64,000 nt of DNA from Streptomyces violaceusniger (GTDB lineage: Bacteria; Actinomycetota; Actinomycetes; Streptomycetales; Streptomycetaceae): NCBI GenBank assembly GCA_005405945.1, contig BJHW01000002.1:1674001-1738000 (forward strand), read 5' to 3'. Below, piece by piece: positions 1 through 21,300 of this stretch; within the stretch, counting starts at the first letter, position 1; each line of letters opens with the position of its first letter. The notes beneath the pieces are model-generated. The model did no database searches. It had not been told where the DNA came from and saw only the letters and a list, made by a program, of their open reading frames with translations. A program made the position numbers and the translations under genes.

Positions 1-3000
1 GTCCGCGGCGAGGCGCACGGCCGCACCCTCTCCGTCAACTGGCCGATGTGGCGCGACGGCGGCATGCGCATCCACCCCGACGTCGAGCAGGACGTCCTCG
101 CCAGAGCGGGTCTCGAGCCGATGAGCACCGAGGACGGGCTCGCCGCTTTCGAGACGGCGTTGGCCGTGGACGGGCCGCAGGTGATCGTGTTGCAGGGTGA
201 CCCGGTCCGTCTGGAAGCCCGGATGACATCCGTGGTCGAAAGCGTCGGCGAGCAGCCGTCGGGCACCGCGCCGAAATCCACGACTGGCGCGTCGGTGTCC
301 AACGGGACCGCACCCGCCGTCGGCGGTCCGGGCGCCGAAGCTCTTGCGCGAGAGCTTGCCGAGCTCCTCGCCGACGTTCTCAAGATCCCGCAAGAAGAGC
401 TGGACGTCGAGGACGAGCTTGCCGACTACGGACTGGACTCCATCGCCGCCACGCGTGCCCTCGCGATCCTGGAGGGGAGGTATGGCGTACCGATACAGCC
501 GTCGGTTCTGTTGCGGCACGGTTCCATCCGGGCGCTGGCGCGGCATCTCGCTGACGAGGTGCTGAGCGACGTGCCGGTGGTCAGCACCCAGGCCATCGCA
601 CCGGCTTCCCCGCAGGAGCGCGTGGTCGCCCCGCTCTTCGCCGCTCCCGTCGCCTCCCCATCGCCTGCGCGTGGCACCGGTGGTCGGATCGCCGTCGTCG
701 CGGCGGCTTGCCGATTTCCCGGAGCGCCCAGCCTCGAGCGGTTCTGGGACAACCTCGTCCACGGCCGTGACTCGGTTGGCCCCGTGCCAAAGGGACGGTG
801 GTCCGCCCAGTGGCTGCGGCACGCGTCCCCGGACGTCGCCGCCGGTGCGCGATGGGGCGGGTTCATCGAGGGCATCGACCAGTTCGACGCCGCCTTCTTC
901 GGCATCGGCGACGAAGAGGCCCGCTGGATGGACCCGCACCAGCGGATCTGCCTCGAGACCGCCCAGGAGCTCCTCGACCGCGGCGGCTACCGCCCCGAGG
1001 AAGTGGCGGGCAGCAGGACCGGCGTCTTCCTGGGCGTGGCATCCACCGACTACACACGGCGCGGCTTTCTCGCCGGGCTGCCCACGCCCCCGCATCTGCT
1101 GGCGGCCTCCTTGCCGAACATGGCGAGCTCGGTCATCTCCCACGCGTTCGACTACCGTGGCCCGAGTCTGACCGTCGACACCGCGTGCTCTTCCTCGCTC
1201 GTCGCCCTGCACCGGGCCTGCCAGAGCCTGCTCGCCGGCGAATGTGAGGCAGCCGTCGTCGGCGGCGCCGAACTGCTGCTCGACCCCTTCGTGTACGTGG
1301 GCCTCGACCGTGCCGGCGCACTGTCCAAGGACGGGCGGTCCCGGGTCTTCGCCCGCGATGCCGCCGGCTTCGTGCCCGGTGAAGGCGTAGGGCTGCTGCT
1401 CCTCAAGGAAGAGGCACGGGCGCTGCGTGACGGTGACACCATCCTCGCGACGATCGTGGGCTCCGCCGTCAACAACGACGGCCGCACCATCGGGCTCACC
1501 GCTCCCAGCCACGACGCCCAGGTCGACGTCATCCGTACGGCACTGCGGTCGGGGGGCATCGACCCGGCGACCGTCGACTACCTGGAGGCGCACGGTTCGG
1601 CCAGCGGATTCGGTGACCCGATAGAGATCGGCGCGGCCGCCGAGGCGTACCAAGGGGCGGGTACGGAGCGTCCGGTCGGGGTCGGTTCGGTTAAAACCAA
1701 TATCGGCGCGCTGCTGCATGCCGGCGGTGCCGCCTCCCTCATCAAGGTCGTCCTCGGGCTGTACCACGGCCATCTGCCGGCGACCTTGCACTGCGCCGAG
1801 CCGCACCCGCGGATCCAGTTCGAGAAGACCCCGTTCCGTCCCGTCCTCGACGGTCGTGCCTGGACACGCAACGGATCCGGCCCACGCCGCGCCGGCGTCT
1901 CGTCTTTCGGCTTCGGCGGCACAAACTGTCATGTGATCGTGGAGGAGTCGCCCGCGGGCCACCGGCCGACCCGCGCGCCGCTGCCCGTCACGACCTTCGA
2001 CCACCAGCGCTCTTGGCTGGAGCCGCACGACTCGGTGCGGCCCGAGGACCGGCTTCCCGAAGCCATGACGGCCGGGTGGTCCGCCGAGTCCGAGCGGGCC
2101 GTGACGGCGGCTGCGGGGGAAGCGCTGTTGTCTGCGGTGACGCAGCGGGTCGCCACGTCTGTCGGCGCACTGGTCTCGGGCCCTGCCGCGCAGGACCTGA
2201 CCGAACTGAGCGCGTACAACTTCATGGAGTTGGGGCTCAGCTCGACCACTCTCATCGAGCTCAACGCCGCTCTCGACGAGGAATTCGCCGTAGCCGTCCC
2301 GCCCACTGCGCTGTTCCGTCACCCGAACGTGCCCGATCTGTCCGGCTACCTCGTCCGCGAATACGGCGAACAACTCACCCGATGGCTGGCGGCCCGACAG
2401 CCCAACCGAGCAGAGGGCACCCGGCAATCCCAAGGACCCGAGACGGCACCGCAGCTCAAACGGCCATGGACGCACGGCGGTTCGGCGCCACGGGCGTCAG
2501 GCCGCAGCGAGCCCGCCGCCATCGGCGGACGCCGCACCGGAAGCCGCACCGAAGGGCGCCCGGGTGGCGACGCCGAGGAAGAGGGCAGAGGCGTGGAGGG
2601 CATATCGGACATCGCCATCATCGGGATCGGTGGCCGGTTCCCCGGTGCGGATACCCCGGAGGCCTTGTGGGCGCGGCTGGCCGCGGGGGACGACCTGGTC
2701 ACGGAAGTGCCCGCGAGCCGCTGGGATCACAGTCGGCACTACGACCCCACAGGCGCGGTGCCGGGTACGACCGATTGTGCCCATGGAGCCTTCCTCGACG
2801 CGATCGACACCTTTGACGCGGAATTCTTCCGGGTACTGCCCAGCGAGGCCGAGAGCATGGACCCGCAGTCGCGGCTGCTGCTCGAGGTGCTCTACGCGAC
2901 CGCCGAGGACGCGGGCGTCGCGCCCTTGCTGCGCGGCTCCGACACGGGTGTCTTCGTGGGGCAGTGCTTCCAGGACTACGACAACGAGATGATCGCGCGT

Positions 3001-6000
3001 GGCCGTACGGTCGGCGTCCACGATCCGATCGGCGCCGCCATGTCGATGACCGCCAACCGCCCGTCGTTCTTCTTCGACCTGAGCGGGCCGAGCCTGACCG
3101 TCGACACCGCGTGCTCCTCATCGTTGACCGCGCTTCACCTGGCCGTCGAGTCGCTGCGCCGCGGCGAGTGCGCGATGGCCTTCGCGGCCGGTACGAATCT
3201 CATCGCCAGCCCTCGCCACTACCTGAAACTATCGGCCATAGGAGCGCTGTCCCCCGGCGGGCGCTGCTTCAGCTTCGACTCCCGGGCCGATGGCTACGTA
3301 CCCGGTGAGGCCGTCGTGAGCGTATTGCTCAAGCCTCTCAGCACGGCATTGGCCGACGGCGACCCCGTACACGCCGTCATCAAGGCGGTCGTCGTCAACC
3401 ATGGCGGCCACGCCAGCTCGGTCACCGCGCCCAACCAGGGGCGCCAGGAAGAACTGCTGCGCCGCGCATGGCGGGAAGCCGGAATCCACCCCGCCACCCT
3501 CACCTACCTGGAGGCGCACGGCACCGGAACCAAACTCGGTGACCCTGTCGAGGTCGATGCCCTCAAAGCGGCCCTGAGCGGCCACAGCGGCCAGGAGCCG
3601 CACGTCGCGCTCGGCAGCGCCAAGGCCCACCTCGGGCACACCGAGGGCGCCGCGGGGCTGGTCGGCGTCGTCAAGACCGTCCTGTCCATGCGGCACGGCC
3701 TGATACCGGCCATGCCGTCCTTCCGGGAGCCCAACCCCTACTGCCGCCTGGACGAGGGACCCCTGTACGTCAACACCCAGCCGGTGCCTTGGAACCCTCC
3801 CGGCGGTGTGCCGCGCAGAGCCGGCGTCAGCTCCTTCGGCTTCGGCGGTGCGTACGCGCACGTCGTCCTGGAGGAACCGCCGGTGCGGCAGCCCGCGCGC
3901 GGAGTCTCGGGGCCCTTGGTCTTTCCCTTCTCCGCGCGGAATCCCCAGCGGCTGCGCGCCCTGGCCCGGCGGCATCTGGACTTCCTCAACGCGGGCTGCG
4001 GCCTGCCCGCCGCCGGCATCGCGGCCACCCTGCAGACCGGCCGCGAGGAGGCCGCCGCACGCTTCGCGGTGATCGCCGACAGCCGCAGCGGCCTGGCCCG
4101 CGGTCTGGAGGCCTTCCTCACGACGGACGAATCGGAGTGCGCCGGCCGTGTCCACGACATGCTGGACTCGGGTGGTGGTGGCACGCAGGGAAGCCGGGCA
4201 GCCGAGCTCGCCCGTCGCTGGACTCAGGGGGAGTCGACCGACTGGCCGACGGGCCCGGACGGCCGGACCGAGCCCCGGGCCCCCTGCCCACCTATCCGTT
4301 CGAGCGTGAACGCTTCTGGCTGCGTGAGGACCCCACGCCCGTGGTTGCCGTGCGGCCGCGTGTGTCCGCACCCTCCGTCGGCACGGGCGCTGCGGACGGC
4401 ACCGCGACAGAAGAGACCGGAGAGGGCGACACCGCCGCACTCGCCGCTGAACTCGCCGCGTACGTCGCCGCCAGTGATTATCCGGGCGCGCGGATTCTGA
4501 CGGCCCTGATCGACTTCGGCTCCTTGGGGCGTCGGCTCGCTGCCTCCGTCCTGCGTCGTCACACCGGGGGCGGTGCGCTGGGGGCTCACGAGCGCCTTAC
4601 CGACCGCATGGAGATCACGCCCGGACACGAGCGATTCACCGAATTCCTGGAGAGTGCGCTGCGCGACTGCGAGCCACCCGTCGACGGCGAGGAGGCCGAA
4701 GAGGCCCGGCTCCTTGGCCAACTGAGCGAGCTGGCCCGGGCCAACCAGGAAATCGCCCCGCACATCGACCTGCTCACCACCTGGACGCCGCAGCTGCCCG
4801 ACGTGCTGGTCGGCCGGGTGAGCGCCGTGGAGTTGTTCTTTCCCGGCGGCGACGAGGGCATCCCTCGCATCTACGGCAACACCGGGATCGCTGATCACTT
4901 CAATGACCTGATCGCCCATGCTGTCGCCGGACACCTGCGCGAGCAGCGTGCGCGCCGGCCCGATGAGCCGCTGCGCGTCCTGGAAATCGGGGCTGGGTCG
5001 GGCGCGACGACGGAACGCGTCCTGCGCCTCGTCGACGCGCTCGGCCTGCCCGATGACGCTGTCACATACTGGTTCACCGACATCTCGCCCGCCTTCTTCC
5101 CCGCCGCCCGTGAACGCCTTGCCGACTGGCGGACCCCGGTGCGCTACGAGCCGTTCGACCTGGAGAGAGACCCGGCGGAACAGGGCTTCGAGCTCGGGTC
5201 CTTCGATGCCGTCGTCGCCACCAATGTGGTCCACGCCACCCGTGTGCTCGCCGACTCGACCGCACGGATTCGCCGGCTCCTCGCCGAGGGCGGCATCCTC
5301 GCGCTGAACGAACTGACCCGGTCGCTGGACTACTTGACGCTCATGTTCGGCATGGCCCCGGGCTGGCAGGCGTCCCAGGACTGGCGGCTGCCGGGTTCCC
5401 CGCTTCTGGACGCGGCCCACTGGCGCACGACCTTGGCGGCGGCCGGATTCGACCCGGTCTGGGTGTTCGGCTCTGTCGAGGTCGACGAAGCCGACGCCGA
5501 TCAGTGCGTCCTGGTGAGCAGGGCGGCCTCCGTGCCCAGCTCCTCCACGGGTCATGTCCCCGTTACCGGTGGGGCCGCGGCGCGGCCGGACGGGCACGTG
5601 GCCGCCGAGCCCGGACCGGTAGCGGCCCAGGCGCCCGCTCTGAAGGACACCACCACCCGCCTCGTGAGCCATCTGCGTCAGGAGGTCGCGGGGTTCCTGC
5701 GCATTCCCGCCGAGACGATCGACGACGACGAACCCTTCGCACGCTACGGTCTGGACTCGCTCGGCTCCATTCAACTGGTCCGCACACTGGAGGCCACCTT
5801 CGGTGCACTGCCCAAGGTGCTCCTGTACGAGTGCAGGACCTTGGCAGCGCTGGCGGCGTACCTCTTGCAGAATGCGCCCGAGGCCTGCGAAACCGCGACC
5901 GCCACGGCCACCGCCGCTCCGGCAGTGCTCCCCTCGGCACCTCAACGGTCGCCCGGCGCGCCTGAGTCCGCCGCCGTGCCCGCAGCTCCCGCGGCCACGC

Positions 6001-8114
6001 GACCAGCATCGAGTGCTGCAGGGTCGTCTGTGTACGAACCGGCCACGCGGGAACCGGCTGTTCCACCCGCACCGCGGCCCCGCGCCGTGGCACCGACCGC
6101 CTCCATCGCCGCATCGGCATCTCCTACGTCGGCTCTTCCATATCCCGACGACCCCGTCGCCATCGTAGGCATGGCGGGCATCTTCCCGGGCTCCCCGGAC
6201 TACCACGCGCTGTGGCGGCGGCTGCGCGAAGGCGCGGACCTGGTCACCGAGATTCCCCGGAGCGCTTCGACTGGCGGCCGGTGTACGGCGACCCGCAGCG
6301 AGAGCCGGGCAAGACGAACGCCCGCTGGGGCGCGTTCATCGAGGGAGTCGACGAATTCGATGCCGAGTTCTTCTCCATCTCGCCGCTGGAGGCGGGGCTC
6401 ATGGATCCCCAGCAGCGGCTCCTACTCGCCTGCGCCTGGCATGCCATCGAGGATTCCGGACACCGGCCCGGCGAGCTGGAGGGAACCGAGACAGGCGTGT
6501 TTGTCGGCGCCACCTCGCATGACTACGACGGACACCTGATAAGGATCGGCCGGGACCGCGAGTCCCACTCCAGCCTCGGCGTCGGCCACTGCATCCTGTC
6601 CAACCGCATCTCGTACCAACTCGGGCTGCACGGCCCGAGCGAGACGGTGGACACCGCTTGCTCCAGTTCGCTCACCGCCCTGCACCGGGCCGTTCTCGCG
6701 ATCCGTGACGGCGAGTGCGGCGCCGCGCTTGTCGGCGGTGTCCATCTCAACCTGGGTCCGCGGTTGTTCGTCGCTCTCGGCCAGCTCGGCGTCCTCTCGC
6801 CCGACGGGGTCTGCCGCCCCTTCGACGAAGGGGCCAACGGCATGGTGCGCGGTGAGGGCGTGGGGGCGCTCTACCTCAAGCCGCTGTCCCGGGCCCTGGC
6901 AGACGGTGACACCGTCCACGGCCTGGTGCGCGGCAGTGGAGTGGGACACAGCGGTCGCGTGCCGTCGATGACCGTGCCCAACCCGGCCGCCCAAGCCGAA
7001 CTGATCGCCTCGGTCTATCGGCGCGCCGGGGTCGACCCCCGCACCGTCACCTACATCGAGGCACACGGCACCGCGACCAATGTCGGGGACCCGATCGAGG
7101 TACGAGGTCTGCGCAAGGCGTTCGCCGACCTCATGGGCGGAGCGGAGAATCAACCGGTCGAGCCCTGGTGCGCACTCGGCAGCGTGAAGTCCAACGTCGG
7201 GCATCTGGAAGCCGCTGCCGGCCTGGCCGGAACGGTCAAGACGCTGCTCGCCATGCGCCACGGCGCATTGCCCGCGAGCATCCACTTCGACACCGCTAAC
7301 CCCCTCCTCGAACTCGACCACAGCCCGTTCACCGTGGTCGCCGAGCACCGGCCCTGGCCACGGCTCACCGACGAGGACGGTGCCGACCTGCCTCGCCGGG
7401 CCGGCGTCACCTCGCTCGGCTTCGGGGCACCAACGCCCATGTGCTGCTCGAGGAATACATCGCCCCCGAGCGGGCCGCCGTGCCGGGCGGCCAGGGACCC
7501 TGGCTGATCGTGCTCTCGGCCCGCTCCGAGCAGGCACTGCGAGCCGGGGCAGGCCGCCTCGCCGACCACCTGGCGGCGCGACGGGCCGACGGCGAGCCCG
7601 ACCTGCCGCTCGACGACGTGGCCTTCACCTTGCGGGTGGGACGGGAGCCGATGCCATGGCGACTCGCGCTCCTCGTTCAGGACACCGACGACCTGCTGGA
7701 CCTGCTGGACTCCTGTCGGGGGGGCTCCTTCGACGGGCCCGGAGTGCTCGCGGGCGAGGCGGCGGGCCGGCCCGCGGCGGGCCTGTCACCGAATGCCACC
7801 GCCGATGAGCTGGCCCGACATTGGATCGCGGGAGGCGACCTGCCCGACCCACGCGTGCGAGGAGCTGTGTACACCCCGCGCCGGGTACCGCTGCCGGGCT
7901 ATCCGTTCGCACCTACTCGCTACTGGGCCGATGCGTCACAAGGGGCGACCGAGGGATCCCACGGCACGGCCGACGTGCCACAAACGTCTGGAGGCTCCGC
8001 CGCCACGCCCGAGACCGACGCGGCGTGGGTCCAACTGCTCAACGATCTGCGCGATGGCGTCAGGTCTCTCGAAGAGGTCGACGACATGCTCGTTCTGGGA
8101 GACGGGGGCAATCA

Positions 8115-8118
<4 letters not shown>
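1..8118 (+). CDS. trans-AT type I polyketide synthase, partial (enters from left edge; three apparent frameshifts)
   Basis: This is the C-terminal part (about 2,700 residues) of a modular PKS. Order: end of a KR (to nt ~230); ACP with GLDSI (Ser near 439); KS-a (~685-1950, Cys at 1186-1188); degenerate ACP with GLSS (~2100-2350); KS-b (~2610-3880, Cys at 3112-3114); C-methyltransferase (~4700-5560, SAM motif VLEIGAGSG near 4978); ACP (GLDSL near 5752); KS-c (~6153-7460, Cys at 6659-6661); and a short C-terminal docking segment. KS domains end in the LPTYPF-type flank typical of AT-less synthases. Reading frame slips near 4265, 6254 and 7424. Each slip is repaired by adding one C or G to a homopolymer, so one protein is likely. 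KS-a has Ala (1708-1710) where the third catalytic residue, the His of NIGH, is expected. The stop overlaps the next start (ATGA). Confidence 0.9.
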
Positions 8119-15398
<7,280 letters not shown>

Positions 15399-18300
15399 GC
15401 CTCAAGCTGGCGGAGTCCGAAATGGACGCCACCACACCCCTGTTGGCCTACGGCGTCGACTCGCTGGTCGTCATGGACGTCGCCGACTCCTTGGAGCGTG
15501 ATCTGGGGTGGCGGGTCACCTTCGACGAGGCCCTCGACGGCAAGACACTCAGCGAGGTCGCCGATCTGCTGCTCGGGATGGGCGTATCGCTGCCTGAGGA
15601 GGCGGCAGGACCGATCGCGGCATCCGGCGCACCCTCGTCACGAAGGAGTGAAACCACAGCGGTCGACGCGGTACCGATGGGGGAGGAAAACACCCCGGCG
15701 GATACACCGGCCGGAGTCCCGATCGCGGTCATAGGCGTCGCCGGACGGTACCCGGGCGCCTCCGACCTGCGGGATTTCTGGGGCAACCTGCTCGAGGGAC
15801 GCCGCTCCATCGGCGAGATCCCCGCCGACCGCTGGAACGAGGCGCAGCACAGCGGCCCGGAAGGGAGCGGGCACGGCGGACACCGTTGGGGAGGTTTTCT
15901 CGACGGCGTCGACTGTTTCGACTCGCTGCTGTTTCGCATCTCGCCGCGTGAGGCCGCGCTCATGGACCCACAGGAGCGGCTGCTCCTGGAGACCGCCTGG
16001 ACCGCGCTGGAGGACGCTGCGGTGACCCGTGCCCGGCTCGAGGACGACGCTGTTCGTGCCGCCGAGGCCGGAGTCGGTGTCTTCATCGGCGCCATGCACA
16101 CCCCGTACCAGTGGGTGGTGGCCGAGCGCTGGGGCCGTGGGGAACGTCCGACCGGCAGCTCCTCCATCTGGGCCCTGGCCAACCGCATCTCGCACTGCTT
16201 CGGTTTCTCCGGCCCGAGCATCGCCGTGAACAGTGCCTGCTCGTCCTCGCTCACCGCGCTCCACCTCGCCTGCGAGGCGATCCGCAGAGGCGAGTGCGGC
16301 GCAGCGCTGGTGGGCGGCGTGAACCTCATCCTCCATCCCAGCCACCACGCGGACCTGGCAGCCGCCAAGATGCTCTCGGGCGACGGCCGTGCGCGTGCCT
16401 TCGACGAAGACGGCGACGGCATGGTCACCGGCGAAGGCGTCGGTGTGGTCGTCCTCAAACCGCTGCGGGAGGCGCTGCGCGTGGGCGACCGCGTCCACGC
16501 GGTGATCACGGGCTCTTCGGTCAACCACAACGCCGGCGACTCCACGTACACCACACCCGACGCGGATGCTCAGGCCGCCCTCCTCCGTACTGCCCTGCGC
16601 CGGGCCGGACTCCGCCCCGACGACGTTCAGTACGTGGAGGGCGCCGCGACCGGCTCCCCGCTGGGCGACTCCGTCGAGGCCGAGGCACTGGACCAGGTCT
16701 TCGCCGGGCGGCCCGCCGAGCGCGGCCCGGTGTACGTCGGCACCCTCAAACCCAACGTCGGCCATCTCGAAGCCGCTTCCGGCATGGCCCAGTTCGCGAA
16801 GGTGCTGCTCCAGCTGAAGGCCGGGCGGATCGCTCCGACCATCGGCATCACCACACCGCTGCCGATCTTCACGGCGGAGAGCTCCGCCCTGCGAGTGGTC
16901 ACCGAGCCGGTAGCCTGGCCGGGCGGGGATGGGCGCACGGTGCGATGCGCCGCTGTCAGCTCCTTCGGAGCCGGCGGCGCCAACGCCCAGCTGATCGTTC
17001 AGGCGCCGCCCGAGCAATCGGTGCACCCGGCGGCCGAGGGGCCGCAGCTCGTCCCGCTCAGCGCCCGCAGACCACAAGAGCTACGCCGACTGGCCGCACG
17101 CCTGAGGGATTTCCTCCGCGGGCCGGGGAGCGGAGAGACTCTCGCCGACATCGCCCACACCCTGCGGGTGGGGCGCGAGCCGCTGCGCGAGCGCACCGCC
17201 CTCGTCGCGCATGACCTGTCCGAACTCGTGGACGCCCTCGGCGCCGTGGCGGACGGGGACTCACCACCGCAACGCGGGCTCGGAGCGTTGCCGGAGCCGT
17301 GGGCACGGCTGGCCGTGCGCTGGGCCGAGGGAGGTGACGTGGACTGGCGTGAGCAGGACAGCGGAGGACGAGTGATCTCCCTGCCGGGCTACCCCTTCGC
17401 TCCCGAGCGCCACTGGATCGCCAAGCCTGCCGCGCTTCCCGTGGCCGGTGCGAGCACGACCCCACCGGCCCCGGCGACGATCGCCGACGCGACCACCGGG
17501 CACGACCGCGACACGGTGTACGAAGCCGTGGTCGCCGCCATCGGTTCGGTCCTCGGTCTGCCCGCCGAGGAGATCGGCCCGGACGAACACCTCAGCGACT
17601 TCGGCTTCGACTCGATCAGCCTGACGGAACTGGCGGACCTGCTCAGCGGTGAACTGGCGATCAGCGTCCTGCCGCCCGAGCTGTACGCGCACACCGACGT
17701 AGCCTCGCTCGTGGCGGCACTGGCCTCGCGCCTGCCCGCGCCGACACGGACCGCCCGGACCCAGGCAGCGGTACCGCCGGCCGGGGCGGTGACCGACGAG
17801 CCCATTGCCATCGTCGGCATGGCGGGCCGCTTCCCGGGCTCCCCGGACCTCGACGCGTACTGGGAGAACCTGGCCGCGGGCCGGGACCTGGTCGAGGAGA
17901 TCCCCGACGACCGCTTCGACTGGCGGGACATCTACGGCGACCCCCGCGAGGACCCGGAGCGAGTGCCGTCCCGGTGGGGCGGATTCCTCAAGGGCATCGA
18001 CCGGTTCGACCCGGAGTTCTTCCGGATATCCCCGCGTGAGGCACGCACGATGGACCCACAGCACCGGCTGTTCTTGCAGGCCGTCTGGCAGGCCATCGAG
18101 GACGCGGGCCACGACCCGACGTCCCTGGAGGGCACCAGGACAGGCGTGTTCGTCGGCGTCGGATCCACGGAATACGCGCAGATGCTGATCGAGCGTGGTG
18201 TCGAGGTCGACGGACAGGCCGCGACCGGCAACGCGCACAGCGTCCTGGCCAACCGGGTGTCCTTCCTCCTGGGGCTGCATGGTCCGAGCGAGCCGTTGGA

Positions 18301-21300
18301 CACGGCGTGCTCCAGTTCGCTGACTGCCGTGCACCGCGCCGTCCAAGCGATCCGCGCCGGAGAGTGCGAGGCGGCCCTGGCGGGCGGAGTCAACGTGCTC
18401 CTGTCCCCGACCGGATTCCTGGCCTTCGGCAAGTCCGGCATGCTGTCACCCGACGGGCGCTGCAAGACCTTCGACCACCGGGCGGACGGCTACGTACGGG
18501 GCGAGGGTGTGGCCGCGGTCCTGCTCAAGCCGCTCAGCCGGGCACAGGCCGAAGGCGACCACGTGTACGCCCTCGTCCGCGGCACCGCCGTCAACCACGG
18601 CGGCCGCGCCAACTCGCTCACCGCCCCCAACCCGCAGGCACAGACCGACGTCATCGTGCGGGCCCACCGCGCCGCCGGGGTGAGTGCCGACACCATCACC
18701 TACGTCGAGGCGCACGGCACCGGCACCGCCCTGGGGGACCCGATCGAGGTGAACGGCCTCGTCGACGCGTTCTGCGCGCTCGGCAGCGGAGGCCGCACGG
18801 GTTACTGCGCGCTCGGCAGCGTCAAAACCAACATCGGACACCTGGAGACCGCCGCAGGCGTGGCCGGACTCATCAAGGTGGTGAAGGCACTCCAGCATCG
18901 GCAGCTGCCGCCCTCACTCCACATGGAACGCGTCAACCCGCTCATCGACCTCACCGGCGCCCCCTTCTACCTTCTCGACGAGTTGAGGCCATGGAGCCGC
19001 CTTTCCGACGGCGACGGAGGTGAGGTGCCGCGCCGCGCCGGCATCAGCTCGTTCGGCTTCGGCGGCGTCAACGCCCATGTGGTCGTGGAGGAGTACCAGT
19101 CCGACGAGCCCCTCGGCCTTGCCGCGGACGAGCGTGCCGAAGGCCCCCACCTGTTCGTGCTGAGCGCCCGTACCGAGGAGCGACTGCGCCGGTACGCGAC
19201 CGCGCTGGCCGACAGCCTGGAGCGCACCACCCACCGTGCCGCCGATGTGGCCTACACCCTGCGCGTGGGGCGGCCCGCCCTGGACGAGCGGCTCGCCGTC
19301 ATCGCGCACACCGTCCCCGAGCTGGTGGAGCGGCTCCGTGCCTATGCCGGCGGGTCCGGCAGGCGCGAGCCCGACGTGGTCTGTCCACTCCAGCAGCTGG
19401 CGGTCCGTTGGGTGCGACGCAAGGAGAGCGACTGGTCGGCGTTGGACGCCGTGCCGGGACGACGTGTACCGCTCCCGACGTACCCGTTCGAGGAGGACCG
19501 CTACTGGTTGCCGGAACTCGCACCGGCGGCAGGTGGGCTCACAAGGCCGACACAGACCGCCGCGACCGTGGCCGCGCCCTCCGAAGCGGCCCCCACCGCG
19601 CGACCGGAGCCCGTATCCGGGGCGTCCGGGCCCGCTCCTGCCCCTGTGCACCAGCGGCAGAGCATCGACACGGGAAGGGAGACCCCAGCGATGGACACAG
19701 CCGTCGACACTACGGAACTCGCCTGGCAGTTGAGGGAGTTGGTTGCCCAGGGCGTGGGTCTGACGCCGGAGGAGATCGACCCGGCGAAGGACTTCGCGGC
19801 GTACGGCATCGACTCGATCGTCGCCCTGCGGATCATGCAGCGGGTACAGGCCAAGTACGGTGACGAGATCCCGATGGCGGCGATCTTCGAGTACGCCTCG
19901 CTCGACCGGCTGGTGGAGCACATCGCGCGGCTCAATCCCAGCCTGGCGGTGGCTTCCGCCGCGTCCTGTGCAGCACCCCCTGTGGCCGAAGCGAACCCCG
20001 CCGCCGTGACGCGGCCGGAACCGCGCTCGCAGACTCGGCATCAGCCTCAACCACAGGGCCGACCCCAGGCGCGTGTCATTTCCTTCGTCGCGGACACCGC
20101 CGGGGTCCCCGTGTACTGCCTGCCCGGCGATACCGGCGAGCTGAGCTGGCTGACCCATATGCGGGCCGCCCTCGCCGATGAGGGCGCAGTCCTCGGCATC
20201 GAGGCGCCGGGGTTCGGAACGGGCCAGGCGCCGCTGACCTCGGTCACGGATGTGGCCGATGCCGCCGCGGACGCCATCGTCGGAGACCGGCCCGGAACAC
20301 CGTGCAGGATTGCCGGCCAGGGCCTTGGCGCGGTGATCGCCTTCGAGGTGGCCCGCCGCCTGGCCGACAGGGGACACCAGGTCGACGAGCTTCTCCTCAT
20401 CGGCGCACCCGAGCCGGGAGCCCGCGTCCCGCGTGGCCTGGGCGCGCTCACCGGGGCCTTCGGCACCCTCTGGGGCGCGCATCGCAGACTCGGCCCGGAT
20501 GTGCCCGGCGACGGCGCCGCTGACGCCGATTTCGCCGATGCGGCCCGCGTGCTCACCGTCCACGCTCACCCCCCGATGTCCGAGGCCGCCCTGACGGAGT
20601 GGCTGCGTGAGGCCCACACCCACCGCACTGCGCTGGCGGAGGCCATAGCCGTGCACGAGCCGCTCCCGCTGGCAAGCCCCACGCCCACCACCGTCGTCCG
20701 TGCCCTGGTGGCAGGGGAACCCGCGACCGGGGACTGGCAGCGCTGGCTCGTGCAGGCCCCACGCACCATCGACTTGCCGAGCCGCCCCGACTACCTCACC
20801 TCCGCCGGCGCATCCCTCGATCTGAGCCGACTGCGCCGACCGAAGGACCAAGGGCAGCAGCTCAGCAGGCGGTTCATCACCAGCGTCAACCAGGCAGGGG
20901 ACAAGCAGCGCTCATACTGGATGCACCATATGTATGGAGATGTCAGTTACAGCCTGTATCTGTCCCGCTTCCTTGGGCCTGACTACCCGCTGATGGGGGT
21001 CGAGCAGGTCGACGTGGACTCAAACCTTCACAGGTTCGACACCTTCCAGGAGATGTGCGCGGAATACGCGGCGGCGATCCGGGCCGATCACCCCGGCGGT
21101 CCCGTCACCCTCGCAGGTTCCTCCTTCGGCGGTGTGGTCGCCTACGAAGTCGCGCGCCAACTGCTCCATCAGGGCGAACGGATACGATCCCTGATCGTCG
21201 CAGACGGCATCATGCCCACTACCGCCGCGTGGGCCGGCGTGGACTGGTCCTCGCTGACCGATGAACAGTCAGAGAGCCTGCCCCTGATGATGCTCGGCAA

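Noticed and set aside
3229..6206. Long leftward open frames of 400 to 660 codons antisense to the PKS genes
   Set aside because: They follow from high third-position GC in the sense genes. They show no recognisable domains, and the sense frames carry complete KS, MT and ACP motifs.
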